From assembly GCF_005144415.1 (NCBI RefSeq), contig NZ_SWJE01000001.1, positions 186,001-250,000 of the forward strand: a DNA stretch of 64,000 bases, in the 5' to 3' direction. This DNA comes from Trinickia terrae. GTDB lineage: Bacteria > Pseudomonadota > Gammaproteobacteria > Burkholderiales > Burkholderiaceae. The translations under genes were made by a program, and so were the position numbers. Positions 8,064 to 16,334 of this stretch are shown one piece after another; positions within the stretch are counted from its first letter, which is position 1, and each line of letters starts with the position of its first letter. The notes under the pieces are model-generated. The model worked only from the letters and a program-made list of their open reading frames with translations, did not search any database and had not been told where the DNA came from.

Positions 8064-9539
8064 ATGCAACTCTCCGATCCAACCCTGCTGAAAACCCAAT
8101 GTCTGATCGACGGCCGATGGATAGACGCCGCCGGCGGCGAGACCATCGCCGTGCGCAATCCGGCCACGGGTCAGCTGATCGCCAACGTGCCGTCGGTCGG
8201 AAGCGAGGAAACCGAACAAGCGATCGCCGCTGCCGAAAAAGCTTGGCCCGCATGGCGGGCGCGTACGGCGGATGAGCGCTCGCGCCTGCTGCGTCGATGG
8301 TTCGATCTCGTCATGCAGCATCAGGAGGACCTTGCGCTTTTGATGACGAGCGAACAAGGCAAGCCCTTGGCCGAAGCGCGCGGCGAAATCGCCTACGCGG
8401 CTTCCTACATCGAGTGGTTCGCGGAAGAGGCAAAGCGCGTCTATGGCGACGTGCTGCCCTCGCCGTGGGCCGACAAGCGGCTCGTCGTCACGCAGGAGCC
8501 CGTGGGCGTGTGTGCGGCGATCACGCCGTGGAATTTTCCGGCGGCCATGATTACCCGCAAGGTGGCGCCGGCGCTGGCCGCCGGCTGCACGATGATCGTC
8601 AAGCCGGCTTCGCAGACCCCGCTGTCGGCGCTGGCGCTGGCGGAGCTGGCCTGCCGCGCGGGTATCCCTGCCGGCGTTCTCGGCGTGGTCACCGGCAGCG
8701 CACGAGCCATAGGCGGTGTGCTGACCGCCAGCCCCACGGTACGCAAGCTCAGCTTCACCGGCTCGACCGAGATTGGCCGCGTGCTGGCCGCGCAGTGCGC
8801 ACCGACGCTCAAGAAGATGTCGTTGGAGCTGGGCGGTAATGCACCGTTCATCGTCTTCGACGATGCCGACCTCGACGAAGCCGTGCAAGGCGCAATCGTC
8901 TCCAAGTATCGCAACACCGGCCAGACCTGCGTGTGCGCCAATCGGCTGCTGGTACAGGATGGCGTGTACGACGCCTTTGCGGAGAAGCTGCAAGCCGCTG
9001 TCGCTGCGCTGCGCGTGGGTGACGGCATGCAGGAAGGCGTCGAGCAAGGCCCGCTCATCGATCATTCCGCGTTGGAGAAGGTCGAGCAACTCGTGGGCGA
9101 TGCGCTGTCCCGAGGCGCGCGTCTTGTCGCCGGCGGCGCCCGCCATCCATTGGGCGGGACGTTCTATCAACCGACGGTGCTGGCCGACGTGACGCCCGAC
9201 ATGCACGTGGCTAAGGAGGAGATCTTCGGCCCCGTCGCTCCGCTTTTTCGCTTCAGCAGCGAAGCCGACGCAATCCGTATGGCCAACGATACCGAGTTCG
9301 GACTGGCTGCCTACTTTTACACGACTGACGTGCGCCGTGTCTGGCGGGTTGCCGGCGCCTTGGCGTACGGCATGGTGGGAATCAACTCGGGGCTCATCAG
9401 CACTGCCGTGGCGCCCTTCGGCGGCGTCAAACAGTCCGGTATGGGCCGTGAAGGCTCGAAGTACGGCATTCACGATTACATCGATACCAAATATCTGTGC
9501 ATGGGGGGCATCAAGCCCGATTCGCCGCCGGTTGGTTGA
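8064..9539 (+). CDS. gabD: NAD(P)-dependent succinate-semialdehyde dehydrogenase
   Basis: The 491-residue aldehyde dehydrogenase is of the GabD/Sad type. It shows TPWNFPAAMITRKVAPALAA in the cofactor domain, the catalytic Glu in LELGGNAPFIVFDDADLD and the catalytic Cys in GQTCVCANR, and ends with GGVKQSGMGREGSKYGI. GabD-type enzymes oxidise succinate semialdehyde to succinate, which is exactly the product needed after HpaI. It starts at an ATG behind TTAGAGGCAAGAGGC. The following 117-bp gap contains a hairpin repeat. Confidence 0.88.
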   Translation: MQLSDPTLLKTQCLIDGRWIDAAGGETIAVRNPATGQLIANVPSVGSEETEQAIAAAEKAWPAWRARTADERSRLLRRWFDLVMQHQEDLALLMTSEQGKPLAEARGEIAYAASYIEWFAEEAKRVYGDVLPSPWADKRLVVTQEPVGVCAAITPWNFPAAMITRKVAPALAAGCTMIVKPASQTPLSALALAELACRAGIPAGVLGVVTGSARAIGGVLTASPTVRKLSFTGSTEIGRVLAAQCAPTLKKMSLELGGNAPFIVFDDADLDEAVQGAIVSKYRNTGQTCVCANRLLVQDGVYDAFAEKLQAAVAALRVGDGMQEGVEQGPLIDHSALEKVEQLVGDALSRGARLVAGGARHPLGGTFYQPTVLADVTPDMHVAKEEIFGPVAPLFRFSSEADAIRMANDTEFGLAAYFYTTDVRRVWRVAGALAYGMVGINSGLISTAVAPFGGVKQSGMGREGSKYGIHDYIDTKYLCMGGIKPDSPPVG

Positions 9540-9605
9540 CCTGCTGGCCGCGCACCGTTTCACCAATGACATATCGCTGGCTATGTGACCAGCAGCTTTG
9601 CATGG

Positions 9606-9647
9606 GATGGGGCTAAGCGCTAAAGCGCTAAGTCCCATCGACAGGAG
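9606..9647 (+). repeat. hairpin-plus-RBS repeat, copy 1
   Basis: Arms 9606-9621 and 9624-9639 form a 16-bp stem (GATGGGGCTAAGCGCT against AGCGCTAAGTCCCATC, one wobble and one mismatch) around the bases AA. The stem is followed by GACAGGAGACAAG, which supplies the ribosome-binding site of the ATG at 9657. The same arms and the same GATCGACARGAG tail recur at 16335-16380 and 50498-50580, each time just upstream of a catabolic gene. This is a dispersed element that carries its own Shine-Dalgarno sequence. Confidence 0.75.
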
Positions 9648-9656
9648 ACAAGAAAG

Positions 9657-11135
9657 ATGGACATCTCAGAAGGGCTCGCATTCATGGACGCCGAAGCGCA
9701 GGCAGGCCGTTTGTTCGACAACGGCGTGTGGCGGCCGGCGCGCGGTGGTGAACGGCCAGTGATCGAACCAGCCACTGGACAAGTACTGCGTCAGGCCGGC
9801 ATCGCCACGGCCGAGGATATGCGTGAGGCCATCGCGCATGCGGCCGCGGCGCAGCCGACCTGGGCGGCGCTTGCCCCGCGTGAACGCTCGGGCGTGCTGC
9901 TGCGCGCGGCGCAGTGGCTGCAACTGCATGTCGGCGAACTGGCGCACGCCATTGCTCGCGAAACCGGCGGCGTGATTCGCAAGGGCGAACAGGAGGTGAG
10001 CGCAGCGATCCTCCTGTGCCAGCTCGCGGCCGGCCTGCCGGTGCGTGCGCAAGGCGACGTGCTGCCGAGCACGCCCGGCCGTTTGTCGATCGCGCGGCGT
10101 GTTCCGTACGGCGTGGTCGGCGTGATCTCGCCATTCAACATCCCGCTCATTCTCGGTCTCCGCTCGGTGGCGCCCGCGCTCGCGCTGGGCAACGCGGTGG
10201 TGCTCAAGCCCGATTCGCGTACGCCATTCACCGGCGGCGCGATCATGGCTGAAATGCTCCGGCATGCGGGGCTGCCGGCCGGGGTGCTGCAGGTGCTGTC
10301 GGGCGATGCCGAGGCCGGCGAGGCGCTCGTGACGGACCTGCGCGTGCCGATGATCGCCTTCACCGGCTCGCCGTTGGTCGGACGTCGCATCGGCGAACTG
10401 GCGGGGCGTCACCTGAAGAAGGTATCGCTCGAACTCGGCGGCTCGAACAATCTCATCATCCTCGACGATGCTGACCTCGATGCCGCCGCAAGCGCTGCGG
10501 CCTTTGGCGCCTGGTTCCACCAAGGCCAGGTCTGCATGGCGAGCAACCGTGTGCTCGTGCATGAGGCTGTGGCGGAAGAACTCAAACAGCGACTGGTGAG
10601 CAAGGCGAAGCGCCTGCCGGTAGGTGACGGCGCTGCCGAGCGCGTGGCGCTTGGCCCGCTGATCGATCAGCGGCAACTGGAGCGTTTCGACGCGGTCGTG
10701 AAGGACACCATCGCGGCCGGCGCGAAGCTCGAGGCCGGCGGCGCCCACGAAGGTCTGTTCTATCAACCCACGGTGCTCTCCGGCGTCAAGCCGGGCATGC
10801 GCAGCTTCGACGAGGAGCCGTTCGGCCCCGTGCTCAATCTCGTCACCTTCCGTACCGACGAGGAAGCCGTCGAGCTGGCCAACAACAGCCATGGCGGATT
10901 GGCCGCGGGCGTGATCAGCCGCGATGTCGCTCGGGCACTCGCGATCGGCGAGCGCATCAACGCCGGCATGGTGCATATCAACGACCAGACCGTGAACAAC
11001 GACTACACGAATCCATTCGGCGGACCGGGTCTCGGCGGCAACGGTACTTCCGTCGGCGGACCGGCGGACATCGAACAGTACACGCGCTGGCAATGGGTGA
11101 CGATCAAGTCCGCACCGCCTGCCTACCCGTTCTGA
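9657..11135 (+). CDS. aromatic aldehyde dehydrogenase (benzaldehyde/vanillin dehydrogenase-like)
   Basis: The 492-residue NAD-dependent aldehyde dehydrogenase is distinct from the GabD-like gene before it. It has VVGVISPFNIPLILGLRSVA in the cofactor domain, the catalytic Glu in VSLELGGSNNLIILDDADLD and the catalytic Cys in GQVCMASNR. The C-terminus FGGPGLGGNGTSVGGPADIE resembles XylC/AreC benzaldehyde and vanillin dehydrogenases. With the alcohol dehydrogenase encoded next, it could oxidise an aryl alcohol through the aldehyde to an aryl acid. Translation starts behind the ribosome-binding site supplied by the hairpin repeat. The specific aldehyde is not deducible. Confidence 0.8.
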   Translation: MDISEGLAFMDAEAQAGRLFDNGVWRPARGGERPVIEPATGQVLRQAGIATAEDMREAIAHAAAAQPTWAALAPRERSGVLLRAAQWLQLHVGELAHAIARETGGVIRKGEQEVSAAILLCQLAAGLPVRAQGDVLPSTPGRLSIARRVPYGVVGVISPFNIPLILGLRSVAPALALGNAVVLKPDSRTPFTGGAIMAEMLRHAGLPAGVLQVLSGDAEAGEALVTDLRVPMIAFTGSPLVGRRIGELAGRHLKKVSLELGGSNNLIILDDADLDAAASAAAFGAWFHQGQVCMASNRVLVHEAVAEELKQRLVSKAKRLPVGDGAAERVALGPLIDQRQLERFDAVVKDTIAAGAKLEAGGAHEGLFYQPTVLSGVKPGMRSFDEEPFGPVLNLVTFRTDEEAVELANNSHGGLAAGVISRDVARALAIGERINAGMVHINDQTVNNDYTNPFGGPGLGGNGTSVGGPADIEQYTRWQWVTIKSAPPAYPF

Positions 11136-11260
11136 CGTCTCGCTTTGGACAACGCGGACGCGCGTTCGGGCTATTGCCAAGTGGCGTCTCTGCCGTTGCC
11201 AACACAGTTTTTCTCAAGTCCAGTTTGCGGGCGGATTCGCCCGTTGAGGAGTTCGCTGTT

Positions 11261-12028
11261 ATGACGTTTTACGGAAAAACCATCGTGGTCACCGGTGTCA
11301 GTTCCGGCATTGGAGCCGACACCGCCAAGCTTTTGCGTCTGCAGGGCGCGCGCGTAATCGGTGTGGACCGAAACGACCCGCCATTGTCACTGGACGGTTT
11401 CGTCAAGGCCGACCTGTCGCAGGAATCCGCTATCGATGAGGCGCTCGAGCAACTGCCCGAACGCGTCGATGGCCTCGCCAATATTGCGGGCGTGCCGGGC
11501 ACGGCGCCGCTCGACCTGGTGGCGCGCGTCAACTATCTCGGGCTGCGCCATTTGACGCTGCGGCTCGTGCAACGGATGCCCGCTGGCGCGAGCATCGTCA
11601 ACATCTCGTCGATGCTGGGCTCGAAATGGCCGGAACGGCTCGAGCAGCATCGAAAGTTGGCGGAGACGCCGAGCTTCGAGGCCGGGCTCGCGTGGCTGGC
11701 CGAAAACCCGATTCCCCAAGAGAGCTGTTACCAGTATTTCAAGGAAGCGCTGATCGTCTGGACTCTCACGCAGTCCCAGAGGATTTTTCTCGAGAGAGGT
11801 GTTCGCATGAACTGCGTGGCGCCGGGGCCGGTGTTCACGCCACTGCTTGGCGATTTCGTCGCGATGCTCGGCGAAGAGCACGTCAAGAAGGAGGCATGGC
11901 GTATCAAACGGCCATCGTTCAGCGACGAGATTGCGTCGGTGGTGGCGTTTCTTTGTAGCGATGCGGCGCGCGGCGTGACCGGCGTCAATCTTCCGGTCGA
12001 TGGCGGGTTGGCCTCGACCTACGTCTGA
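11261..12028 (+). CDS. SDR-family alcohol dehydrogenase (coniferyl-alcohol dehydrogenase-like)
   Basis: The frame opens upstream, inside the preceding gene, but the ATG at 11261 behind TTGAGGAGTTCGC gives a clean 255-residue short-chain dehydrogenase. It has IVVTGVSSGIGADTAK as the NAD-binding glycine motif, NIAGVPG, the catalytic SIVNISSMLG and a Tyr-x-x-x-Lys in CYQYFKEALI. Length and the MTFYGKTIVVTG start recall coniferyl-alcohol dehydrogenase (CalA) and 3-alpha-hydroxysteroid dehydrogenases. It probably works with the aldehyde dehydrogenase just upstream on an aryl alcohol. The exact substrate is uncertain. Confidence 0.75.
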   Translation: MTFYGKTIVVTGVSSGIGADTAKLLRLQGARVIGVDRNDPPLSLDGFVKADLSQESAIDEALEQLPERVDGLANIAGVPGTAPLDLVARVNYLGLRHLTLRLVQRMPAGASIVNISSMLGSKWPERLEQHRKLAETPSFEAGLAWLAENPIPQESCYQYFKEALIVWTLTQSQRIFLERGVRMNCVAPGPVFTPLLGDFVAMLGEEHVKKEAWRIKRPSFSDEIASVVAFLCSDAARGVTGVNLPVDGGLASTYV

Positions 12029-12046
12029 TCAATGCATTTGCGAATT

Positions 12047-12076
12047 GCCGCCATGGCTTTCTGAAGCGATGGCGGC
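12047..12076 (+). terminator. hairpin after the SDR gene
   Basis: GCCGCCAT (12047-12054) and ATGGCGGC (12069-12076) form an exact 8-bp stem with a 14-base loop, 18 bp after the SDR stop. There is no T-run, so it is at best a weak or factor-assisted terminator between the enzyme genes and the outer-membrane channel gene. Confidence 0.4.
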
Positions 12077-12191
12077 CGATTCGTCGGAAGCAGCACGAAG
12101 CGAATAGGGGAGGATGATTGGTGAGATATTAATTAGTGATGCGTATGTTTTATTAAAAGAGAAACGACAACTGACAAGGAAGGAGACATCC

Positions 12192-13088
12192 ATGTACGAA
12201 AAAACACCGTGTGCGTTGCTTATGACTGGTCTCGTCGCCATTTCAATGGCGATTTCAGCGCATGCTACTGAAGGAGGCGGCAGCATGTATCCGAACGGCA
12301 TCGAAAGCTTCAACCTGGCTGCGGTGCCGCCCGTACCGGGCACGTACCTGCTGCTTTATGGCGTGCATGACGAGGCCGATCGTCTTATGGATAACAACGG
12401 CGACAGGGTGCCGGTCGACTTCAGCTTGCGTGCGACGGCCATCATTCCCCGATTCGTCGAGGTTACGCCATGGCACCTGTTGGGCGGTCAGCCAGTGTTC
12501 CACGTCATTGCTCCGCTGGTGGACCTCGACGTTCGACTGAACGGCAAATCGGATTCGCGCCAAGGGTTGGGCGACATGGTCCTCGGCGGAGGTCTGGCCT
12601 ATCATCTTTCGCAGAACCTCCAATCCGTCATCGCGCTGGATGTCTTCGCTCCCACGGGGCAGTACGACAAGAACCGCCTGGCCAACATCGGCCGTCACTA
12701 CTGGAGCGCGGAACCCGTGCTCGGTGTCAGCTATCTCCAGCGTTGGGGAATCAACGCCGACCTGAAAGTGATGTATGACTTCAACGGGCTCAACGATGCG
12801 ACAGACTATCGCTCCGGCCAAGAGCTGCACGCCGACTTTGACCTCGGCTGGGGATTCAACAACGGCTGGAAGGTCGGCGTGGGTGGTTACGTGTATCAGC
12901 AGACCACCGCGGACCGGCAATACGGAAACACTGTGCCCGATAGCCGCGGCCGTGCTATGGCCTTGGGACCGACGGTGATATTCGACGCGGGCAAGTGGTT
13001 TGTCAGCGTCAAGTACCAGAAGGAGTTCGGGGTGCGCAACCGGCCCGAGGGTGACGGACTGATCGTTAAAGCGGCCTTCCCGCTTTGA
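12192..13088 (+). CDS. SphA / meta-pathway phenol-degradation-like outer-membrane channel
   Basis: The start is the ATG at 12192 behind AAGGAAGGAGACATCC (298 residues). A signal peptide is visible (MTGLVAISMAISAHATEG, cut after AHA). The mature protein is a beta-barrel with repeated aromatic-ended strands, for example DMVLGGGLAYHLSQNLQSVI and SYLQRWGINADLKVMYDF, and ends in FVSVKYQKEFGVRNRP...AAFPL. It resembles the COG4313 / Phenol_MetA_deg proteins encoded with aromatic operons, thought to let hydrophobic substrates cross the outer membrane. The 163-bp leader is A/T-rich (around 12118-12170) and may hold its own promoter. Confidence 0.78.
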   Translation: MYEKTPCALLMTGLVAISMAISAHATEGGGSMYPNGIESFNLAAVPPVPGTYLLLYGVHDEADRLMDNNGDRVPVDFSLRATAIIPRFVEVTPWHLLGGQPVFHVIAPLVDLDVRLNGKSDSRQGLGDMVLGGGLAYHLSQNLQSVIALDVFAPTGQYDKNRLANIGRHYWSAEPVLGVSYLQRWGINADLKVMYDFNGLNDATDYRSGQELHADFDLGWGFNNGWKVGVGGYVYQQTTADRQYGNTVPDSRGRAMALGPTVIFDAGKWFVSVKYQKEFGVRNRPEGDGLIVKAAFPL

Positions 13089-13150
13089 TCGGGTACCATC
13101 GCGCTGCACGGCAAGGACGGCTTCACGCGCCGACGGCGAGATGACCTCAG

Positions 13151-13180
13151 CGGACGCACCGCTGCGCAGCGGTGCGTCCG
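13151..13180. repeat. 30-bp perfect palindrome between the channel gene and the LysR gene
   Basis: CGGACGCACCGCTGC (13151-13165) is followed immediately by its exact reverse complement (13166-13180). It lies 62 bp after the channel-gene stop and 41 bp before the LysR start. It may act as a transcript-end hairpin (no T-run follows) or as a regulator site. Its presence argues against an earlier LysR start at 13141, because the palindrome would then be coding. Confidence 0.6.
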
Positions 13181-13221
13181 GAAAAGCCGTGTTTCATTCT
13201 TCTCGTACAAATGATCAACCC

Positions 13222-14130
13222 ATGGACGATCTGGACCCGAAGCTTCTCGTACTTTTCGCGAAGGTCGTTCGGCTAAATGGCATCAGTCGCGCAGCTCGAA
13301 CGCTCTCGATACCGAAGGCCACGATCAGCCGCGGTTTGTCGCGGCTCGAGGAGTCGCTGGGCGCGCGGCTGTTCGAGCGTTCGTCACGCGGGATGCGGCT
13401 GACCGAATCAGGCGAGCGGATATATCTTCATTGCCAGCGAGTCATCGAGGAAATCGAGGAAGCAAAGGCCGCTGTCAGCGTGACGAAGAAAGCCATGTCC
13501 GGCCAGCTCCGGATTGCTTCGCCGCTGACGTTCGGCCGTTCTCTGCTATCGCCGGTGCTGCCCCGGTTTCTGGCCCGCCATCCACAGTTGTGCGTCGAAG
13601 TAGAACTCACGAATCGCCTCGTGGATCCGATCGAAGAAAATTTCGATCTTGTGATTCGGCTCGGGCCGCTAGCGGACACTTCGCTGATTGCCAAGCCGTT
13701 AGGAGCCGTCGAGTTCGCGGCGTGCGCAAGCCCCGGCTACTTGAAGGACCGCGCCGTGATCCACCATCCCCGGGATTTGTCACGCCATGCCGTCATCGAT
13801 TTCTTCGGCGGGGCCGAGCATCGCAACTGGGTTTTCACAAAAGGTAACGAGCGCGAGGAGATCGAAGTTGTCCGTCGCTTCGATGCCAATGACCCTGTCT
13901 TGCGGCTGGATGCGACCATCGCGGGGCTGGGCGTGTCGCTTATACCCTTGTGGCTGCTTCGCAAAGAGGTGGCACAAGGACAGCTTGAAATCGTGTTGCC
14001 GCAATGGCAGTCGACGCGCTGCAGTGAAATCTACGCGGTCTATCCGAATCGCCGGAGCCTTTCCGCCAAATCCCAAGCCTTTCTCGCTTTCCTGAGTGAA
14101 GAGATACCTGCTCTGCTATCTGGAGCGTAG
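13222..14130 (+). CDS. LysR-family transcriptional regulator
   Basis: The frame opens at 13141, but MDDLDPKLLVLFAKVV at 13222 is the usual LysR N-terminus and gives 302 residues. The winged helix-turn-helix is at residues about 18-37 (GISRAARTLSIPKATISRGL), with LEESLGARLFERSSRGMRLT after it, and an effector-binding domain follows (FDLVIRLGPLADTSLIAKPL). It resembles the LysR subgroup with GALR-like domains, often local regulators. It follows the catabolic cluster on the same strand and is the most obvious candidate to control it; the convergent gentisate operon is the alternative target. Confidence 0.85.
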   Translation: MDDLDPKLLVLFAKVVRLNGISRAARTLSIPKATISRGLSRLEESLGARLFERSSRGMRLTESGERIYLHCQRVIEEIEEAKAAVSVTKKAMSGQLRIASPLTFGRSLLSPVLPRFLARHPQLCVEVELTNRLVDPIEENFDLVIRLGPLADTSLIAKPLGAVEFAACASPGYLKDRAVIHHPRDLSRHAVIDFFGGAEHRNWVFTKGNEREEIEVVRRFDANDPVLRLDATIAGLGVSLIPLWLLRKEVAQGQLEIVLPQWQSTRCSEIYAVYPNRRSLSAKSQAFLAFLSEEIPALLSGA

Positions 14131-14140
14131 GTTGGGGCGA

Positions 14141-14172
14141 GCGCAGCATGTTTCCGGGGAAGCATGCTGCGC
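14141..14172. terminator. strong hairpin between convergent genes
   Basis: GCGCAGCATG (14141-14150) pairs exactly with CATGCTGCGC (14163-14172), and the loop TTTCCGGGGAAG can extend the stem with TTCC/GGAA. The hairpin fills the 56-bp gap between the LysR stop and the stop of the minus-strand FAH gene. It probably ends transcription from both sides, although neither strand has a long T-run. Confidence 0.6.
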
Positions 14173-14186
14173 AGACCATATACGTC

Positions 14187-15035
14187 TTACCTGACGTCAA
14201 CGCTCATGCTGCCCAGCCCTTCGATGGTTGCGTGAATGACATCGCCGGTCTGTACCGGACCAACCCCTTCGCAGGTGCCGGTCATGATGACATCGCCGGG
14301 CAAAAGCGTGTAGAACGTCGACGCCCACGCAATCTGTTGCGCGATGCTCATGATCATGTGGCGAGTGTTCGATTGCTGCCGCAACTGCTCGTTGACGCTG
14401 AGGCTGAACGGCAGGCTCTGCGGGTCTGGAACTTCGTCTGCCGTGGTCAGACATGGTCCAAGGACCGAATAGGTATCGATGGATTTGCGGAACGATCGGT
14501 CCTCGTTACCACGCACCGTCATATCCAGTGCGATGGCGTAGCCGGCGACGTGCGACAGCGCCTGTGTCAGCGCGATGTTTTTGCCCGGCTTTCCGATAAC
14601 CACAGCCAACTCGATCTCGTGATGGGTCGGTCGATGCGGGAAGTGGACCTGCACCCCTTCGCTGCAGCCGACCAGCGAGCTCGTCGCTTTCAAAAAAAGC
14701 CCTTGGTCTTCGATGCCACCGTCATATTGCTTGAATGTGGCGGTAGCGTTTTGGGCCTCTCGAACGTGGTCCGTGTAGTTCACCGGCACCCCGATGATCT
14801 TCGACGGTCGCGCCACCGGGCTCAGCAGACGCACCTCCGCGAGCGGATGGCGGCGCGCCAGGTTCTTCAGTCGCACGATGGCTTCCCGTACGGTGTCGAG
14901 ATGAGCCACCAGCGCGTCGCCGAGCGGATGGGGATACCTTGGCTGCGGAAGCGCTTCCAATGCGGGGGTCACGTCGAGCACCTCATTGCCGATGACCCAA
15001 CCCAGGCGGTCATCGTCGAACCAGCAGATTTTCAT
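14187..15035 (-). CDS. fumarylacetoacetate hydrolase-family protein (fumarylpyruvate/maleylpyruvate hydrolase candidate)
   Basis: The 282-residue protein has the FAH catalytic domain: PSKIIGVPVNYTDHVREA (around residue 80), the metal ligands in HHEIELAVVIGK (Glu-Ile-Glu), YAIALDMTVRG, and the end segment LLPGDVIMTGTCEGVGPV. As the last gene of an operon with gentisate dioxygenase and a ring hydroxylase, it should cleave maleylpyruvate or fumarylpyruvate to pyruvate and maleate or fumarate. It starts 5 bp after the monooxygenase stop. No zeta-type maleylpyruvate isomerase is visible, so direct maleylpyruvate hydrolysis is possible. Confidence 0.82.
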   Translation of the reverse strand: MKICWFDDDRLGWVIGNEVLDVTPALEALPQPRYPHPLGDALVAHLDTVREAIVRLKNLARRHPLAEVRLLSPVARPSKIIGVPVNYTDHVREAQNATATFKQYDGGIEDQGLFLKATSSLVGCSEGVQVHFPHRPTHHEIELAVVIGKPGKNIALTQALSHVAGYAIALDMTVRGNEDRSFRKSIDTYSVLGPCLTTADEVPDPQSLPFSLSVNEQLRQQSNTRHMIMSIAQQIAWASTFYTLLPGDVIMTGTCEGVGPVQTGDVIHATIEGLGSMSVDVR

Positions 15036-15040
15036 GTGTC

Positions 15041-16318
15041 TTACCTCGGTTCAGCTGCCGCAGCTTGGACATGCGTTTTGTCGAAGCCCGCCACCGCGCG
15101 GTAACGTGCTTGCCACAGCTCGAATTCTTGCTCCGAGAGCACATCCTCGATCTTGTCGAACGGTTTGTCGCCGGTCCGTTCTTCGACCACGCGCAGAATA
15201 GCGTCGGGCGATATCTCGCGGTTAGCGAGCACGACTTTGCCTGTGGCTTCCAGGCGTCTCGCTTCGTATACCTTCAACGTGCTCACCGGATCGTCACGCG
15301 TGACCAGCAGGTCCGCCAAGGTGAGTGCATCGATGATTGCTTGCGCCGCGCCATTGGAGCCGCGAGGCATCATCGGATGCGCAGCGTCGCCCAACAGGGT
15401 TACGCGTCCTTGTGACCAGAATGGCAGGGGATCCTGATCGACCATCGGATATTCGTAGATCGATTCGGCTGCGCGCATGACGGCGGGGATGTCGAGCCAA
15501 TCGAAGCGGCAGTTTTTGAAGTTGTCGATGAAAGCCTCGACCGATGCGGGGCGATTCCAGTCGCGCAACAACATCTCGTCGGGCCGCTCGATCTCGACCA
15601 CCCAGTTGAGCAGCTGACGGCCCTGCGGGTCTACGTTGTTGCGGACGGGATAAAGAACAAGCTTTCCGGTCTTCTGTGTGCCGAGGTACACCATGCTGGC
15701 GCCGCTCAGGAAGGGCTTCCAATACGTCGTACCTCGATACTGCGTGGTGCCTTCGTAGCGGGGGACTGCCTCGACCGGATGCATTTGCTTGCGCACGACC
15801 GAATGAACGCCGTCGCAGGCGACGGCGACACTGCCGCGAATCGCGGGAAGCGGGTTTTTGTCCGCATCTTGAACGTGTACCGACACAGACTGGGTGTCTT
15901 GCGAGACTCCGGTGCAGCGCCGACCGAGCTCGACGGCGTCGGCGCCGAGCCGTGCGCGCACCGCATCGAGCAGAACCTGATGCAGGTCGGCGCGGTGAAT
16001 CGATAGCTGGGGCAGCGGATAGCCTGCAAAACGGCCGCGCAGCTCTTTGTTGACGAGCTGGCCATGGCGCGTATAGAAGCAGACTTCGCGTGTTGGAACG
16101 GCGCGACGTTCGAGATCCTGCACTACGCCTAGACGATCGAGTGCCGCTATTGCATGCGGCAGCAAGTTGATTCCGACGCCGAGCGGTTTGATCTCGGGTG
16201 CGGACTCGATGACGCGGCAGGGCACTCCAACCTTGTGGAGGGCCAGCGCGAGGGCAAGACCGCCGATGCCGGCGCCGATTACGATGATGTTTGAATCGAT
16301 GTTGTTCGTAGTATTCAT
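15041..16318 (-). CDS. FAD-dependent aromatic-ring monooxygenase (3-hydroxybenzoate 6-hydroxylase-like)
   Basis: The 425-residue group A flavoprotein hydroxylase shows the FAD motif IIVIGAGIGGLALALALHK, the CDGVHSVVRKQM segment with the DG motif, and the second FAD/ribityl motif VTLLGDAAHPMMPRGSNGAA. Enzymes of this kind hydroxylate a phenolic acid with NAD(P)H and O2. Between a gentisate dioxygenase upstream and an FAH hydrolase downstream, the likely reaction is 3-hydroxybenzoate (or salicylate) to gentisate. Translation starts behind the second copy of the hairpin-RBS repeat. Substrate preference is inferred from context only. Confidence 0.8.
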   Translation of the reverse strand: MNTTNNIDSNIIVIGAGIGGLALALALHKVGVPCRVIESAPEIKPLGVGINLLPHAIAALDRLGVVQDLERRAVPTREVCFYTRHGQLVNKELRGRFAGYPLPQLSIHRADLHQVLLDAVRARLGADAVELGRRCTGVSQDTQSVSVHVQDADKNPLPAIRGSVAVACDGVHSVVRKQMHPVEAVPRYEGTTQYRGTTYWKPFLSGASMVYLGTQKTGKLVLYPVRNNVDPQGRQLLNWVVEIERPDEMLLRDWNRPASVEAFIDNFKNCRFDWLDIPAVMRAAESIYEYPMVDQDPLPFWSQGRVTLLGDAAHPMMPRGSNGAAQAIIDALTLADLLVTRDDPVSTLKVYEARRLEATGKVVLANREISPDAILRVVEERTGDKPFDKIEDVLSEQEFELWQARYRAVAGFDKTHVQAAAAEPR

Positions 16319-16334
16319 ATATGTGTCTCTTGTC

